Assembly (NCBI RefSeq): GCF_029784165.1
Contig: NC_073696.1
Coordinates: 102,478,065-102,542,064, forward strand
From: Wyeomyia smithii
Taxonomy: Eukaryota; Arthropoda; Insecta; Diptera; Culicidae
Direction: 5' to 3'
DNA length: 64,000 nt
Every line of letters starts with the position of its first letter. The first letter of the stretch is position 1. Shown here piece after piece: positions 1 to 11,849 of this stretch. The notes under the pieces are model-generated. The model did not search any database. It was not told the origin of the DNA and saw nothing but the letters and a program-made list of their open reading frames with translations. The position numbers were made by a program, and so were the translations under genes.

Positions 1-2
1 GT

Positions 3-2053
3 TGGTGCCGTCTGTGCGCTAACGAGTGCACCGTCTTTAACTTGGATTCGCTGGAAGAATTGAACGAGATCATTTTGAAGCACTTTGATTTCACGGTATT
101 ATTTATTATAATTCAGCTATACATAAACTTTTCAATAACCAAAGCGAACATTACAGCTCCAAGAGATCGGGGATGTCTGCCACGGTATCTGCGAGGAATG
201 CTACAATTTCGTTAACAAATTAGATCACTTCAGAGAGCGTTGCTTGCAAACTAGTAAGCTGCTAACGGAACTGCATGCAGCAAACGACGAGAATTTGACT
301 GAAAGTGATGTACAGGATTATAGGTTTCGGTTTTTAAGCGATTCAATAGTTTCACCGGAGAAAGAAATTAATGGTAAAAATAGTATACGGACTAATCCAA
401 CCGAATCATCTGTGGCAGCTTCGACCTCGCATCAAATTGCTCACGTTACAAAAGTTGAAGAGCAAGAGCTAGTTGAGCTGGAGATTGAGGAAATATCTTC
501 GCATAAAATAAAAGGTAAGTGCAGTAAATTGACTATGTAAATCTGTTTCCCGTTTAGTACCGGTTGATTGTCCTTCAGATGAAGCTGAGGAACTAGTGGA
601 GTATGACAACGAAACTTTGACGCAGGATGATTTCGGAGATGCCGTTCTTGATGTGGTAATAAGTGAAGACAGCTGTAAATCGGAGGAAGAAACGAAACTC
701 CGGAGATCCAAACGACCGAACGGACGTAGAGTGGAAACTAAGCATGTTGAAAAGACACGATATGAACCAGTTGATAATGCGGAAATCGGGATCGGCTGTG
801 AGTCATGTGATAAAAGCTTTCGCACGCGTTCGCTCTATGTGTACCATCTTCAGTCGAAACATCCCGACTCGAAGGAACTTTCTTTCAGCTGCTCACTTTG
901 TCCAAAGCGGTTTCCTTCAGAGAAGAAAGCTAAAGTGCACGAGTACGTGCATTTACCGAACGAAAAAAAGGTACTGCATCCGTGTGGTTTCTGTGATAAA
1001 AAGTAAGTCAAATGCTTATTTGACTTCAACAGATTGAAAATCTTAAGTTATTTCAGATTTAGCAAGCTTGAGAATGTACAAGCGCATATAAAAGCTGTTC
1101 ATATAGGCGAACGTCCATATATTTGTGAAGAATGTGGCAAGGCCTTTGGAACAAAAGGAACTTTAACGCAGCACCAAATAACTCACAGTGATGAAAAACC
1201 TTTTCAATGTGCTTATTGTCCTAAAAAATTCAAAAATCTATCTCGGTTGAAGGTACAAGATTCGCTAAACAGAGAACCTGCTCATCTTTACTAGCTTTTA
1301 TTGAATTACTTTTAGACACACGAGGATATCCACAATGACACACTCTACGTTTGTCCTCACTGTGGCCTACAGTTGAACACCAAACGTACCTTGAAAATGC
1401 ATATGGTTGTGCATTCGGACCAAAAGAGGTTTAAGTGTCAGTACTGTGGTAATGAATACAAGCGATCTAAAGCACTAAAAACTCACCTGTTATTACATAC
1501 TGGGTTGAGGCCGTATCAGTGTCCGTTTTGTGAGAAGACGTTCGCTAACGGTTCCAACTGCAGAAGTCACAAGAAAAAGGCACACCCCAAAGAACTGGCT
1601 GCGATGGAAGCTTCAGGCGTGCAAACGCGAACTACTAATATACCTAAGCTACAGCAACTGCAACCAAAGTAGGAGAAATTGATAAAGCCTAAATTGTTGT
1701 CGTACTAATGAGTCTTTTACAGGATAGTAGGGGATCATTCGAACACAGTGTCTGATGCGAATAAGCCCACGACGTTGGCCGCTTCGTCCAGCCCAACTCG
1801 CGTCGTAATCGAACCTCATCCAGCGGAGAATGTGATATTGCCGCGTAACGTACGACTGGTAACAGCCTATTTTCATTCTCATAGTGAACCGCCTCCGTTG
1901 AACATATTAGCAAATAGCACCAAAAGCGAACCACGAATGGATACGGTTACGGTCGGCCATGTAGATTCAGAATCTGCAACAAGCCAGCTGCCGTTGGCCG
2001 TTGCGGATGTAGTCACGTTGCCACCGTTACAGTTGATTTCTAGTAATCTCTAG
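3..2053 (+). CDS. ZAD-type C2H2 zinc-finger protein, 5' partial
   Basis: Six exons: <3-95, 157-514, 558-1002, 1057-1252, 1316-1668, 1723-2053 (592 codons with stop). All junctions are GT-AG and the phases agree. The start lies outside the window. The N-terminus is a ZAD domain: WCRLC from the first exon pairs with ICEEC from the second to give its four zinc-binding cysteines. An acidic linker follows, then eight C2H2 fingers from about 795 to 1590, the fifth spanning an intron. ZAD domains dimerise and the fingers bind DNA, so this is probably a nuclear transcription factor; its target is unknown. If the last intron is retained, translation stops at the TAG at 1670-1672; splicing adds a Ser/Pro-rich tail of about 110 residues. 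A paralog lies tail-to-tail at 2512-4197. The class is secure, the exact ortholog is not. Confidence 0.9.
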
Positions 2054-2104
2054 GCTTGTGCTTGTCGCAGTTTTTAAGTGTTTTTGGTTTTCAAAAACAT
2101 ATGA

Positions 2105-2110
2105 AATAAA
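2105..2110 (+). terminator. Poly(A) signal of the first ZAD gene
   Basis: AATAAA lies about 50 bp after the stop codon at 2053. This supports 1723-2053 as a real last exon. The rest of the 2054-2511 gap shows only AT-rich sequence, with a minus-strand AATAAA at 2494-2499 just past the stop of the opposing gene. Confidence 0.6.
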
Positions 2111-2511
2111 TGCTTGTGACTGATGATATTTTTTACCATGCTCTATAAAACGACATTTTAAATGTTAGATTTGTTCTATACAAAAATATTTAGTATGTAC
2201 ATAACAGGTAAAGGAAAACACTGCGAGCGAAAATGGCAATACCAATCTAAACTCAAAAAATATTGTTCCAAAACTTGGCAATAAAATGCTCCTTTATGTT
2301 TCAGTATTAAGTAATTAAACCGATTAAGGAGATGGTTTTGGTTGAAATTTGCTGAAGAGTAGAAGAGCCGCTCTCACAAAACTACGAAGGATCACCGGTT
2401 GGGAAACACTAGATTAGGGGGTTCGCGATATGTTTAGGTAAATAGGATAAATTGTTTCAAAACATTCGAAATTGTTTATAGTACCGTTTTTTTTTTATTT
2501 TACTCAATTTG

Positions 2512-4197
2512 TTAGTCTGTAATAGCGGGGTTTTTCGGCTGCAACTGTTCCAACTTCGGTACGTTGGAAGCCCAAATTTCATGCCCGGAAGCTTCCAGTG
2601 CAGCCAGTTCTTCCGGGTGGGCGCTCTTTTTGTGCTGACGACAGTTAGGACCGCTTGCGAATGATTTTTCGCAAAAAGGACATTTGTATGGCCGGTAGCC
2701 AGTGTGCAGCATCAAGTGGTTCTTCAGTGTCTTCGAGCGTTTGAACTCGTTGCCACAGTACTGGCATTTGAATCTTTTCTGATCGGAGTGCACAACCATG
2801 TGCCGTCTTAGGGTTCGCTTCGTATTCAAACGTAGACCGCACTGCGGGCAGACGTATTGCGTATCAGAATGAGTATCTATATGTATCTTTGAGGAGAGAA
2901 TTTTTTATTAAACTTAAGTATAATTAACTAATTGCCACAAACCTTCAAAGCCGGCATATTTTTAAATGCTTTCGGGCATTGAGGGCATAGGAAGTGCCGT
3001 TCGTCACTGTGAGATGTTTGATGTTCCTTCAGCCATCCTTTAGTAGAGAAATCCTTTCCACATTCCTCGCAAATGTACGGTCGCTCGCCGGCATGAATTG
3101 CCTTTATGTGCGTTACAACACTTGTCATTTTACTGAACCTATGAAGAGAAAATTGATTACCGTGTTCTCTAATTTATTACCTTTCTTACTTTTTATCACA
3201 AAACCGACAGGGATGAATCATTTTCAGCTCCGGCGGTAAATGGGTTTCTGCGTGCTCCTTTTGTCGCCTAGCTGAAGCAAATCGCTTCGGACAGGAAGCA
3301 CAAGGAAACAACAGCTCTTCCGATTGAGAATGCTTTGTTTCAAGATGTTGCAAGTAGGCGGATCGATGACGAAATTCACTGTCACATGGTTCACATTTTG
3401 GTCGTGGTTTGGGAACTCTTTTCTTCTCCGGCGAGGTTTTTGACTTCGGCCGCGTTTTTCGCTTGTAAGCTTTTGCAGGTTTGTCATCAATCTCAAAATC
3501 AGGATTGAAATCCGATACGTCATCCGCTGAATCTTCTTGGGTTGAAAAAGCAGGAGATAATCGGCCTTCTGATGATTCATTATCGGATAAGCGATCGATT
3601 TTTGAATCACTGGAAACTCTACTTTTTTCTGTAAAATCAAACGGTAACTAATTCGAAATAAATTAAAATATATTGTAATAGCATACTTTTTCTCTTTATC
3701 ACGTCAAGTTTTACTTCATCTTTAGCTGTAAAGATAAATTCAGTGTCTTCCTCTGGAGCGCTTGTGCCAAGGCACGCATCGGCAGCCCAGGCAACAGTTT
3801 CAGGGAAAACGTCTTCCTCTTTAACCATAGGTTCCGTGGAATCTTCCAAAAACCGAAATCGCGTTTCCCCAAGTTTAATCTCAGATAAGTCAGTGTCTTT
3901 CATTGAGTACAGTTCCAGAAGCATTCTATGTGTTTGTTGATAGCGTTTCCGGAAGCTGTCCAGCTTATAAACAAAACTATAGCATTCATTGCAAACGCTA
4001 CTAGCCGCATTTGATATTTCCTGTAACTATTTTCAAAATAGTTTAAAACAAACCACCAATACTGCTAAAATGTTGATGTGTACCGAAAAGTTAAGATGTC
4101 TCACTATAATTTTATTCAGCTCATCGAGAGACTCTAAATTCCAGCTAGTTTGTTCGCTGGCACACAATCTACACCAATTTATCCAACTGTTTTCCAT
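2512..4197 (-). CDS. ZAD-type C2H2 zinc-finger protein, complete
   Basis: Five exons on the minus strand: 4084-4197, 3687-4020, 3190-3628, 2943-3138, 2512-2886, giving 485 residues and a stop. All introns are GT-AG and phases are consistent. The ATG at 4195-4197 opens MENSWINWCRLC, the first ZAD cysteine pair; the second pair, CNEC, is in exon 2. An acidic linker is followed by about eight C2H2 fingers. Finger spacing and intron positions match the gene at 3-2053, and the last fingers are nearly identical in both (CQYCGNE, CPFCEK), so the two arose by duplication. This copy ends soon after the shared QLQPK motif and lacks the long tail of its neighbour. Probable nuclear DNA-binding regulator of unknown target. 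Confidence 0.92.
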
Positions 4198-4684
4198 TTT
4201 GGATACACTATTTCATACTACATTTAGTATTATAGAATAGCAATACAGTAGACATAAGATAGTTCATGCAAAAATTTTCAATACATATTTACTAAAAGTA
4301 GCGTCTGACGTTTAAAATCAATATTTAAAAATAATAATGCCAAACAGAGCTAACCTCACCGTCCGCTGGCAGGGATGCCAAATGGATTCGAAACATATTG
4401 GTCACTTGAATCACTACCTGTTAAAAATTTTTGACAGATACATTTCTACGCATGTATCAACTAAATCGGGTACGTGTGTGATCGACCTACTAATCAACTA
4501 ATTTCGTCGAATCGGATATGTTGACTGATTTCTTCACCTAATAAATCGAAAAAGTAAATTGGTTACCGTAGGGTGCAGATTTAGTCGTTTGATTAATCAG
4601 TCATTATTTCTTTACCTTATCACGTGTCATTGTGAACGATCAATCAATCCTCAGGCGGAATTGATTCTCGTGGTGTTTACATAA
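4198..4684. other. Gap upstream of the ZAD paralog
   Basis: AT-rich DNA that should hold the promoter of the minus-strand ZAD gene and of the small plus-strand ORF at 4685. I see no convincing core promoter motif. From about 4480 the sequence repeats CTAAT-like and ATCG-like words that recur after the ORF at 5275-5560; the meaning is unclear. Confidence 0.3.
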
Positions 4685-5221
4685 ATGAGTGGCTTTACAA
4701 AAGAAGATTGGTTGCGAGAGGTGATAGTTGATGAAGTTGTATGCAGTTTTCATACCGCAGATGAAATTCGCAAGCCTAACCTCTTTAAACACATAATAAG
4801 TAAGTTGCTTTGGTATTACAGTGAGTGTATTTTCAAAATCTTACTAGGGTATCGATCGTCTTCGGCAGTGGTTTTCTTCGGCCCCCTTTTGCATAAGATT
4901 GCTGCAGAAAAACTTCTTCGACGTTCGATACCCTATTTAAATTTTTCGGACAACATGACTTTTGTAACGGATAAGCAATTCACGGCGCTGATGAATCAGG
5001 CAAAGGCAAGAGCGTACTCGCAGCGACGCAGGAACGCGAAGAAAAAGAAGCCGGAAACTGCAAAACATGCCTCAGCCAGACAAAGCTTGGTCGTTGATGA
5101 ACCTTCCAACGTAAATGCACGTAGAGTGGATGCGGCCATGGCTTTGACTGATCAGCAAGATTCAACATATTCTGAGAATGAAATTGAATCTCCAGCTTTT
5201 TCTCCCTTAAGAACAAATTAA
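4685..5221 (+). CDS. Small basic protein of unknown function, interrupted by a MITE
   Basis: Open frame of 178 codons from ATG at 4685, ending just before an AATAAA at 5219. I do not recognise the family. The first 45 residues are mixed and possibly helical; the C-terminal half has a basic stretch (QRRRNAKKKK) followed by a Ser/Glu-rich tail, a nuclear-protein-like composition. The middle (4847-4933) is not original coding sequence: it is an 87-bp inverted-repeat MITE also present at 15481 and 34661. A GTAAGT at 4801 could begin an intron that would remove the MITE, but no clear acceptor is seen. It may be a real small gene with one intron, or a decayed ORF fused through a MITE. Confidence 0.4.
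   Translation: MSGFTKEDWLREVIVDEVVCSFHTADEIRKPNLFKHIISKLLWYYSECIFKILLGYRSSSAVVFFGPLLHKIAAEKLLRRSIPYLNFSDNMTFVTDKQFTALMNQAKARAYSQRRRNAKKKKPETAKHASARQSLVVDEPSNVNARRVDAAMALTDQQDSTYSENEIESPAFSPLRTN
4847..4933. mobile_element. MITE, TA-flanked, family copy 1
   Basis: Starts GGGTATCGATCGTC and ends with the near reverse complement, flanked by TA on both sides. Shares the centre GCATAAGATTGC with the copies at 15481-15584 and 34661-34762. TA flanks point to a Tc1/mariner-type source. It lies inside the reading frame of the ORF at 4685. Confidence 0.8.
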
Positions 5222-5610
5222 TAAAGAACTAAGAGAAATAAATTTAAATGCTGAATATTTATTAAATTTTTTTTTAAGATTACCGATTAATCGTCCTATT
5301 TAGTTTGATTGGATTAGTTTAGTTTCCCAACTTATCAACCGATGAAGTCTGGTTTCGTAGGATGTAGAAATTAATGTTGCAATTAATAAACCTATTTCGT
5401 TTGGTTCAACCAATATTTTCGCTAAACTAATCTACCTATTACGTCTGGTTTCGTATACAGGTTTAACGAAATCCGTTTACTGATCAACCGAATTAGTTGG
5501 TTCACGTCGACCGATTTCATATACTGATGAATCGGTGAAGCCCCCTGTTAAACTCCCATAAGCGTTGTTGCAACAATCAGTTAATTCGTCGGAATCAAAA
5601 TCGGGCAATT

Positions 5611-5937
5611 GGGTCCTAAAGCTATACCGGTTTTTATATATCATTTAAAAAAGCCGCGTTTTCTGAGCAAAACGTGATTTTTAAAAAACGTTTATCGTTT
5701 TCCTTCGATTTTTAAATGAAGAATAAAAAAACTGCTCGAAAGGTCTAAGATGACGTTTCGCCCATGTACGGTATATGAGAGAACTGTCATTTAAGGCATT
5801 TCGAGCAGATTTTCATCCTTCATTTAAAAATCAAAGGAAAATGATAAACATTTTTTTAAAATCACGTTTTGCTCAGAAAATTGTACTCTTCCAGCTGATA
5901 TATAAAAATCTGAAAACCGTTTAAAACTTTAGGACCC
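5611..5937. mobile_element. Palindromic MITE, 0.33 kb
   Basis: Left end GGGTCCTAAAG and right end CTTTAGGACCC are reverse complements. Inner blocks also mirror each other: AAAACGTGATTTTTAAAA on the left against TTTTAAAATCACGTTTT on the right. There is a short unpaired centre near 5760. No coding sequence. Target duplication not resolved. Confidence 0.7.
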
Positions 5938-6009
5938 CATTGTGCCTACGATAGGGGGAAGAGTAGGTGGGACTTTTTATTGGGTAATTCACTCTGTACT
6001 GTGTAGTCA

Positions 6010-6165
6010 GCCTATACACCAGAGAGACGCCGAAACACTCACCGTTAAGGCAACTGTCAACATCAAAACGGGCGATCTGTATAATTTTGCATTGCCGTTA
6101 TCCGTTTTGATGTTGACAGTTACCTTAACGGTGAGCGTCTTGTCATTTCTCTAATATACATGTTC
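6010..6165. repeat. Short hairpin element
   Basis: Two arms of about 55 bp around CTCACCGTTAAGGCAACTGT (left) and its mirror ACAGTTACCTTAACGGTGAG (right), with a spacer near 6085. Probably a small MITE; the ends are not sharply defined. Confidence 0.6.
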
Positions 6166-7184
6166 CCTAGTACTGTGGTAATGGTGCACTCAGAACCCGG
6201 TGGCATTAGGGAACTTGAAAGCTTGAAAACAGCAACAAAAACAAACGTACAAGCGAAAAAAAAGCGTACTGGCTTCACTTATGTTGTACGTAAACGTCAG
6301 TGATGCCACCGGGTTGTATTTTTCACGTTATTGTTACGTGGAAATTCCTATACAGTGATGATTCGCTCGTTGGATGTTCGTTAGTTGGAGGTTCATTAAT
6401 TGGGTGTTCGCTAGTTGGGCTGTCACCCAACTAAAAAGCACTCTAATGTCAGAATTCAACGTCTTTCAAATGCATTTCAGGGGTCCGAAAAGTGAAAAGA
6501 AATATTACTAAAATAAAATTATATCATTAATGGTTGTAAAAAGTTTGTAAACATGTTTAGTTATTACGTTTAATCCATTCAGCACTAATAAGTTTGTTTC
6601 TCAGCGCTATTAACTGGACACTTCATGCAGATCATCTCTGCCATAATCAATTGCGTAATTTGAAAAGTACATGTTATAAATTTACAACATTTTGTGTGTA
6701 ATTTAGAGGTTAACTGTTCGGTTGTTTGTTCTTTTATTTCTTCAACGCCTTCACGGGAATTATCCAGCGTAGCGATCCTCCATTATTTAGGCAAGAAGCA
6801 GAGTGATGTGCTTGCCCTTTAAATTTTACTTCTCGTTGGATTTTTTGTATGAAAAAGTATTGACCAAATAGATAAAATATTTACTACAGCAGCAAGACAG
6901 ATGAGCAAAGTTCATTTTCTTTGGCATAGTTTTACCGCAATGAAATTAGGAAATTTTCCAAAGCAGGAAGAAAACAAACAATCGGTGCTCCCCTTTGAAA
7001 AATTTGCCCAGTTGTCAGTTCATCCAACTAACGAACACGATTCGCTAGTTGGGTGGCAGTTGTGTTTCAACCAACGAATTTCGGCTGTACTTGTTAGTTT
7101 CCTGTCATTTTGCATGATTTATGTGACAAACATAACATCTACCTGAAAATCACATACCATGGTTTATCACGTACTTGGCAACCC

Positions 7185-7816
7185 AAGTATGATGACAGTT
7201 CTACAAGGTATGCTACATTTTTGTCTATCCACGCACACAAACAAATCTCGTTATGAAAAATTTCGCGTTTTGTATGGAACTCGGAACATTTTTGGAAATT
7301 TCTCGTTTTATGTTGTTTTATATTTGATTTTTTTGGTTGGAGAGTGAATCTTCAGTTGAAACACACTAGAAATTGATATTAATTTAGATTTAGTGTGAAA
7401 AATTGCGACAATATGTCGAAATAAAATATATAAAAATGCTATATTTCTAATAGTTGGAGCATAATCTTAGTCATTGTCATAGCTCATGACTTTTGTTACT
7501 GTATGAAACATAAGCGACTCTATTTAGAAGCGCTATTAGAGTACAAGAAAATAACGAAAAGTGAAAAAAGGTTACCGGCAAATTGATGAAAAACAGCATA
7601 TTTTACCTAAACCTCAGCATGTTTATGTATTCCCCACAAAAAAAAAACATGTTTCAACATCATTTCTATAACTTTTCAGGAAAGTATGTTTTATAAGTTT
7701 AGTTTAAAATGCAAAATCATTTCAAATTTCATACAAAATTGGAAAAAGTTCATAACGATCACTAATACTAATGCATCGACGTGAATAGCATACCTTGTAG
7801 AACTGTCATCATACTT
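7185..7816. mobile_element. Element with 30-bp inverted ends
   Basis: Bases 7185-7214 and 7787-7816 are a perfect 30-bp inverted repeat that includes AGTATGATGACAGTTC. The interior is AT-rich and non-coding. No duplication was seen beside the ends. Between 6170 and 7180 I see only fragments, including mirrored words at 6360-6430 and 7015-7070 and an inverted CCCGGTGGCAT pair at about 6198 and 6303. Confidence 0.6.
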
Positions 7817-8515
7817 GACAACGTCAAACAGGATGTATCGCGTGAATTCTCTGTGCGAACATATTCAGAAATCAAAATGGCGAAGCTGTTGTCTGATTGT
7901 CAGAATATAGAACAGAATTATATCGATTTTTGAGCCTACAACTCTGCTTCAGTTCAGCGGTGGAGGAGTTACCTAAGCACAAACAGCTGCGCCGGCGAAT
8001 GTCGTAATATTTACCAGTTTTTAGGCCGTTTTATTCATTTATGAATTGAGAAGTTTACATGCCCGAGCGATTTATCACGCAACATATATCGATAATTTCT
8101 GAAAATGATTTCCTATTTCTTTTGAATTCGAAAAATAATTGACAATGATACGTTCCATAAAACGTTATAGCTGTCAAATGCTCAAATTGTTTTTTTCAAG
8201 GGGGAATTTGTTAGTAGCTTAAGTATTTATGATGAATATTAGTAAGTAATGAGTATGTGTGTCCAATCACAAATGGTGACTTCTCAACACTGTTAAAAAT
8301 TTGTAATTTTAATTGTTAGGATTTGTTTGCTTTCGCAATTGGAACTTATCGTTCGTAGGGATTTAAACCTACTTGTCAGAAAAGGGGAAGTAAACTTAAA
8401 ACTAACTTAATTGCTAACTTATTGGCTATAAAGAGAGCTTATCGTAGCAATTGAGGATTGCAACGATTTTTGTCGAAAACTGTTAATAATTTTATTTGAC
8501 ATAGCCATTATGAGT

Positions 8516-8698
8516 GGTGCTTATTGCGGGTGTCATTTCACGGTGAAATATATTTCACTCTCACGCTCACTTCACTTTTTGAGACTTATTCCCGATTCCT
8601 CCTCAAGTGAGGTGACAAAAATCACCTCCGTGGAGTGAGGTTGACAGTGAAGTGAAAATGAGAATAGGACAAGTGAAATGAGATTGTTTCCCAGCTCC
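8516..8698 (+). mobile_element. MITE family GGTGCTTATTACGGG, partial copy
   Basis: Left terminal part only: the inverted end, then blocks such as CACTCTCACGCTCACTTCAC and GGTGACAAAAATCACCTCCG shared with the complete copy at 54177-54855. The rest is missing after 8698. Confidence 0.8.
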
Positions 8699-9075
8699 AA
8701 CACCAAGATTGGGATTTTTTCAAAGTGGACCTAGATGACTAATTCCCCCAACTTTGAGCCAAATCCGTGAAGGTCGTGTCCAAGTAGTATGGGGTCATCC
8801 ACAAATTACGTATGGGTTTAGGGGGAGAGGGGGGGTATCCAAATTTCTTACGAATGCTTACGAAGGGGGATTCTAGAGAATCAATCCTACTCAAGATTGA
8901 AAAATTAAAAAAAAAACTGAAAAAAAAGTTTACAGAACTAAAAAAGATAAAATTAGTTGAATCATTTATCCCTGCGATCTTAACAGTTGAACCTTGGGAA
9001 AGCAGTAAATTCGCCGTCGCTGGGTGATTGCGTGCTTTACTTCATTTCTACTTAATTTTGAATTTTGTTTGCATT

Positions 9076-9919
9076 GGTGTTTATTACGGAAGTCACTTCA
9101 AGGTGAAATCAGAGTGAAGTGAACAAAACCCTGTTACGGGACTCACGTACGTGAGATAAACGTCGCAAAGTGACATCTGCTGCGGAATCTGGGTTATTAT
9201 GAGTGTCATATCAGTGAAGTGAGAACGGAAAAAGCGACGTTTCGCGTGGAATTATTTCACGACCATTTTGAACGGTGGAATGATTCCACGAAGATGCCAT
9301 AAGTTTTAAAGTTGATTGATTTGTGATCTAATGGTAAATATTGGATTTATTCTTCAGTAACGAAACGAATCAGAATTTGATCCGTGCCGAAAGCGGTAAA
9401 ATTTTCATTTTTTTGCCCGATGAAAAAAAAGCAAACTAGGGGAGGAGTACCAGTTATGGCAATACCTAAAAAATGTACCAGTTATGGCATGAACCAGTTA
9501 TGGCCTATGGAGTTTAAATGGAGTATTGCCATAACTGGTACCATTGCGTTTATGCGATATAGCCATAACTGGTGCACTTGCCATAACTGGCTCACCTACC
9601 CTAGTTCAAGAAATTTTCGATACCGAAAAGAACATTTTTTTTGATGCCGAATGTCTTAGAAATGCAGAACACGTCAAGATCTGGTGTTATCTAAAAAAAA
9701 CGAAAAAAAAACGACTTTCTGGGACTTAGAGATTTTTGAGCTGGGAAACAATTTCATTTCACTTGTCCTATTCTCAATTTCACTTCACTGTCAATCTCAC
9801 TCCACGGAGGTGATTTTTGTCACCTCACTTGAGGAGGAATCGGGAATAGGTCTCAAAAAGTGAAGTGAGCGTGAGAGTGAAATATATTTCACCGTGAAGT
9901 GACTCCCGTAATAAGCACC
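9076..9919 (-). mobile_element. MITE family GGTGCTTATTACGGG, copy with nested insert
   Basis: Complete copy in the opposite orientation to 54177-54855, with ends GGTGTTTATTACGG and CCGTAATAAGCACC and ATT on both sides as a 3-bp target duplication. It is split by a 162-bp element at 9440-9601. Confidence 0.8.
9440..9601. mobile_element. 162-bp MITE nested in a MITE, with five CCAGTTATGGC words
   Basis: Flanked by TAG at 9437-9439 and 9602-9604, and absent from the sister copies, which read straight through ACTAGTTCA. The ends are GGGAGGAG and the mirrored CACCTACCC. The word CCAGTTATGGC or its reverse complement occurs five times, two at the ends and three inside. Confidence 0.8.
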
Positions 9920-9930
9920 ATTAACATAGT

Positions 9931-11164
9931 GGTGCTTATTACGGGAGTCACTTCACGGTGAAATATATTTCACTCTCACGCTCACTTCACTTTTTCAGAC
10001 CTATTCCCGATTCCACCTCAAGTGAGGTGACAAAAATCACCTCCGTGGAGTGAGATTGACAGTGAAGTGAAATTGAGAATAGGACAAGTGAAATGAGATT
10101 GTTTCACAGCTCAAAAATGTCTAAGTCCCAGAGTCGTTTTTTCTCGTTTTTTTAGATAACACCAGATCTTGGAGTCACTTCACGGTGAAATCAGAGTGAA
10201 GTGAACAAAATCCTATTACGGGACTCACGTAAGTGAGAAAAACGTCGCAAAGTGACATCTGCTGCGGAATCTGGGTTATTATTAGTGTCATATCAGTGAA
10301 GTGAGAACGGAAAAAGCGACGTTTCGCGTGGAATTATTTCACGGACATTTTGAACGGTGAAATGATTCCACGAAGATGCCATAAGTTTTAAAGTTGATTG
10401 ATTTGTAATCTAATGGTAAATGTTGGATTTATTCTTCAGTAACGAAACGTATCAGAATTTGATCCGTGCCTTAAAGCGGTAAAATTTTCATTTTTTTGCC
10501 CGATGAAAAAAATTCAAACTAGTTCAGGAAATTTTCGATACCGAAAAAAACATTTTTTGATGCCGAATGTTTTAGAAATGCAGAACACGTCAAGATCTGG
10601 TGTTATCTAAAAAAAACGAAAAAAACGACTTTCTGGGACTTAGAGATTTTTGAGCTGGGAAACAATTTCATTTCACTCGTCCTATTCTCAATTTCACTTC
10701 ACTGTCAATCTCACTCCACGGAGGTGATTTTTGTCACCTCACTTGAGGTGGAATCAGGAGTAGGTCTAAAAAAGTGAAGTGAGCGTGAGAGTGAAATATA
10801 TTTCACCGTGAAGTGACTCCCGTAATAAGCACCCTAGTTTGCATTTTTTTCATCGGGCAAAAAAATGAAAAATTGACCGCTTTAAGGCATGAATCAAACT
10901 CTGATTCGCTTCGTTACTGAAGAATAAATCCAATATTTACCATTAGATCACAAATCAATCAACTTTAAGACTTATGGTCGTGAAATAATTCCACGCGAAA
11001 CGTCGCTTTTTCCGTTCTCACTTCACTGATATGATACTCATAATAACCCAGATTCCACGGCAGATGTCACTTCGGGACGTTTTTCTCACTTACGTGAGTC
11101 CCGTAATAGGATTTTGTTCACTTCACTCTGATTTCATCGTGAAGTGATTTCCGGAATAAGCACC
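9931..11164 (+). mobile_element. MITE family GGTGCTTATTACGGG, split outer copy
   Basis: Left part 9931-10170 and right part 10834-11164 belong to one element flanked by AGT on both sides. They are separated by another copy of the same family, and the segment between GATCTTG and CTAGTTTGC is missing. Confidence 0.75.
10171..10833 (-). mobile_element. MITE family GGTGCTTATTACGGG, inner copy
   Basis: Nested in the copy at 9931-11164. Its left end has lost the first 14 or so bases and begins GAGTCACTTCACGG; its right end CCGTAATAAGCACC is intact. Confidence 0.75.
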
Positions 11165-11849
11165 AGTATTAACTGTATTAACTTGTTTTGATTTAACCTC
11201 TACGAATATGCTATGTGTAAAAAATGTTTTACCTTCTAAAAAATGTTTTTCCCTAAAAAGACAATCTTACGTAAGATTCGCGGGAGAGAGGGGTAATGCA
11301 AAATCTTACTAAGCCTTATTATGGGGGGAGGGGGAGTCGAAAATTTCGAAAAAAGTCCTTACATAATTAATGGATGACGCCTATGGACACTTTGTGTGGA
11401 ACGACCCAGAGAGCTGTTCGTTACAATACTTACATTGCTGCATTCGAGAGTGATCGCAAATTCTTCTAGTGATGAAGCTTGTGCTTCCAATGATCCGGAC
11501 ACCTAAAAAATGTAATAAAACACTCACAAAGCACTGTTCTTCTTCATTTCATAACTATGGGATATGGTTTATAAATTCACGGATTCATAACATCATTATT
11601 CTCCATTTATGTAAAAATCGCGTACCTACTTTGCGCTTCACTCCATCCATTAGTGGTTAAAGTCCCTCCAAAAGAAATCAATCAATCAATCCATCCATTA
11701 GCTTTACGCAGTCTTGGCTTTGTACCACTCTATTGGCATAGTGAATGACGCCAAATTTGGCCAAAACAAAGGATTGAAGTCATTGCTCTTCAGAAAATTG
11801 TTTTCGTGGAGACTCCTTCTGGTAAATTTCCTTATTGATTGTGCCTGTG
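11165..11849. other. No recognised feature
   Basis: AT-rich DNA with a short G-run near 11330. Short open frames here show no recognisable protein. Confidence 0.3.

Larger units (their letters stand above)
8791..11380. mobile_element. Outer relic element around the MITE cluster
   Basis: GGGGTCATCCACAAATTACG at 8791 and the mirrored ATTAATGGATGACGCC near 11365 look like the ends of an older element into which the MITE copies at 9076-11164 inserted. G-rich stretches lie just inside both ends. A similar diverged motif (TATGTGGATGACAC) stands at about 26475, so the family is dispersed. The boundaries are approximate. Confidence 0.45.

Noticed and set aside
8812..9027. 71-codon Lys-rich ORF
   Set aside because: It consists of low-complexity AAA codons within a relic repeat.
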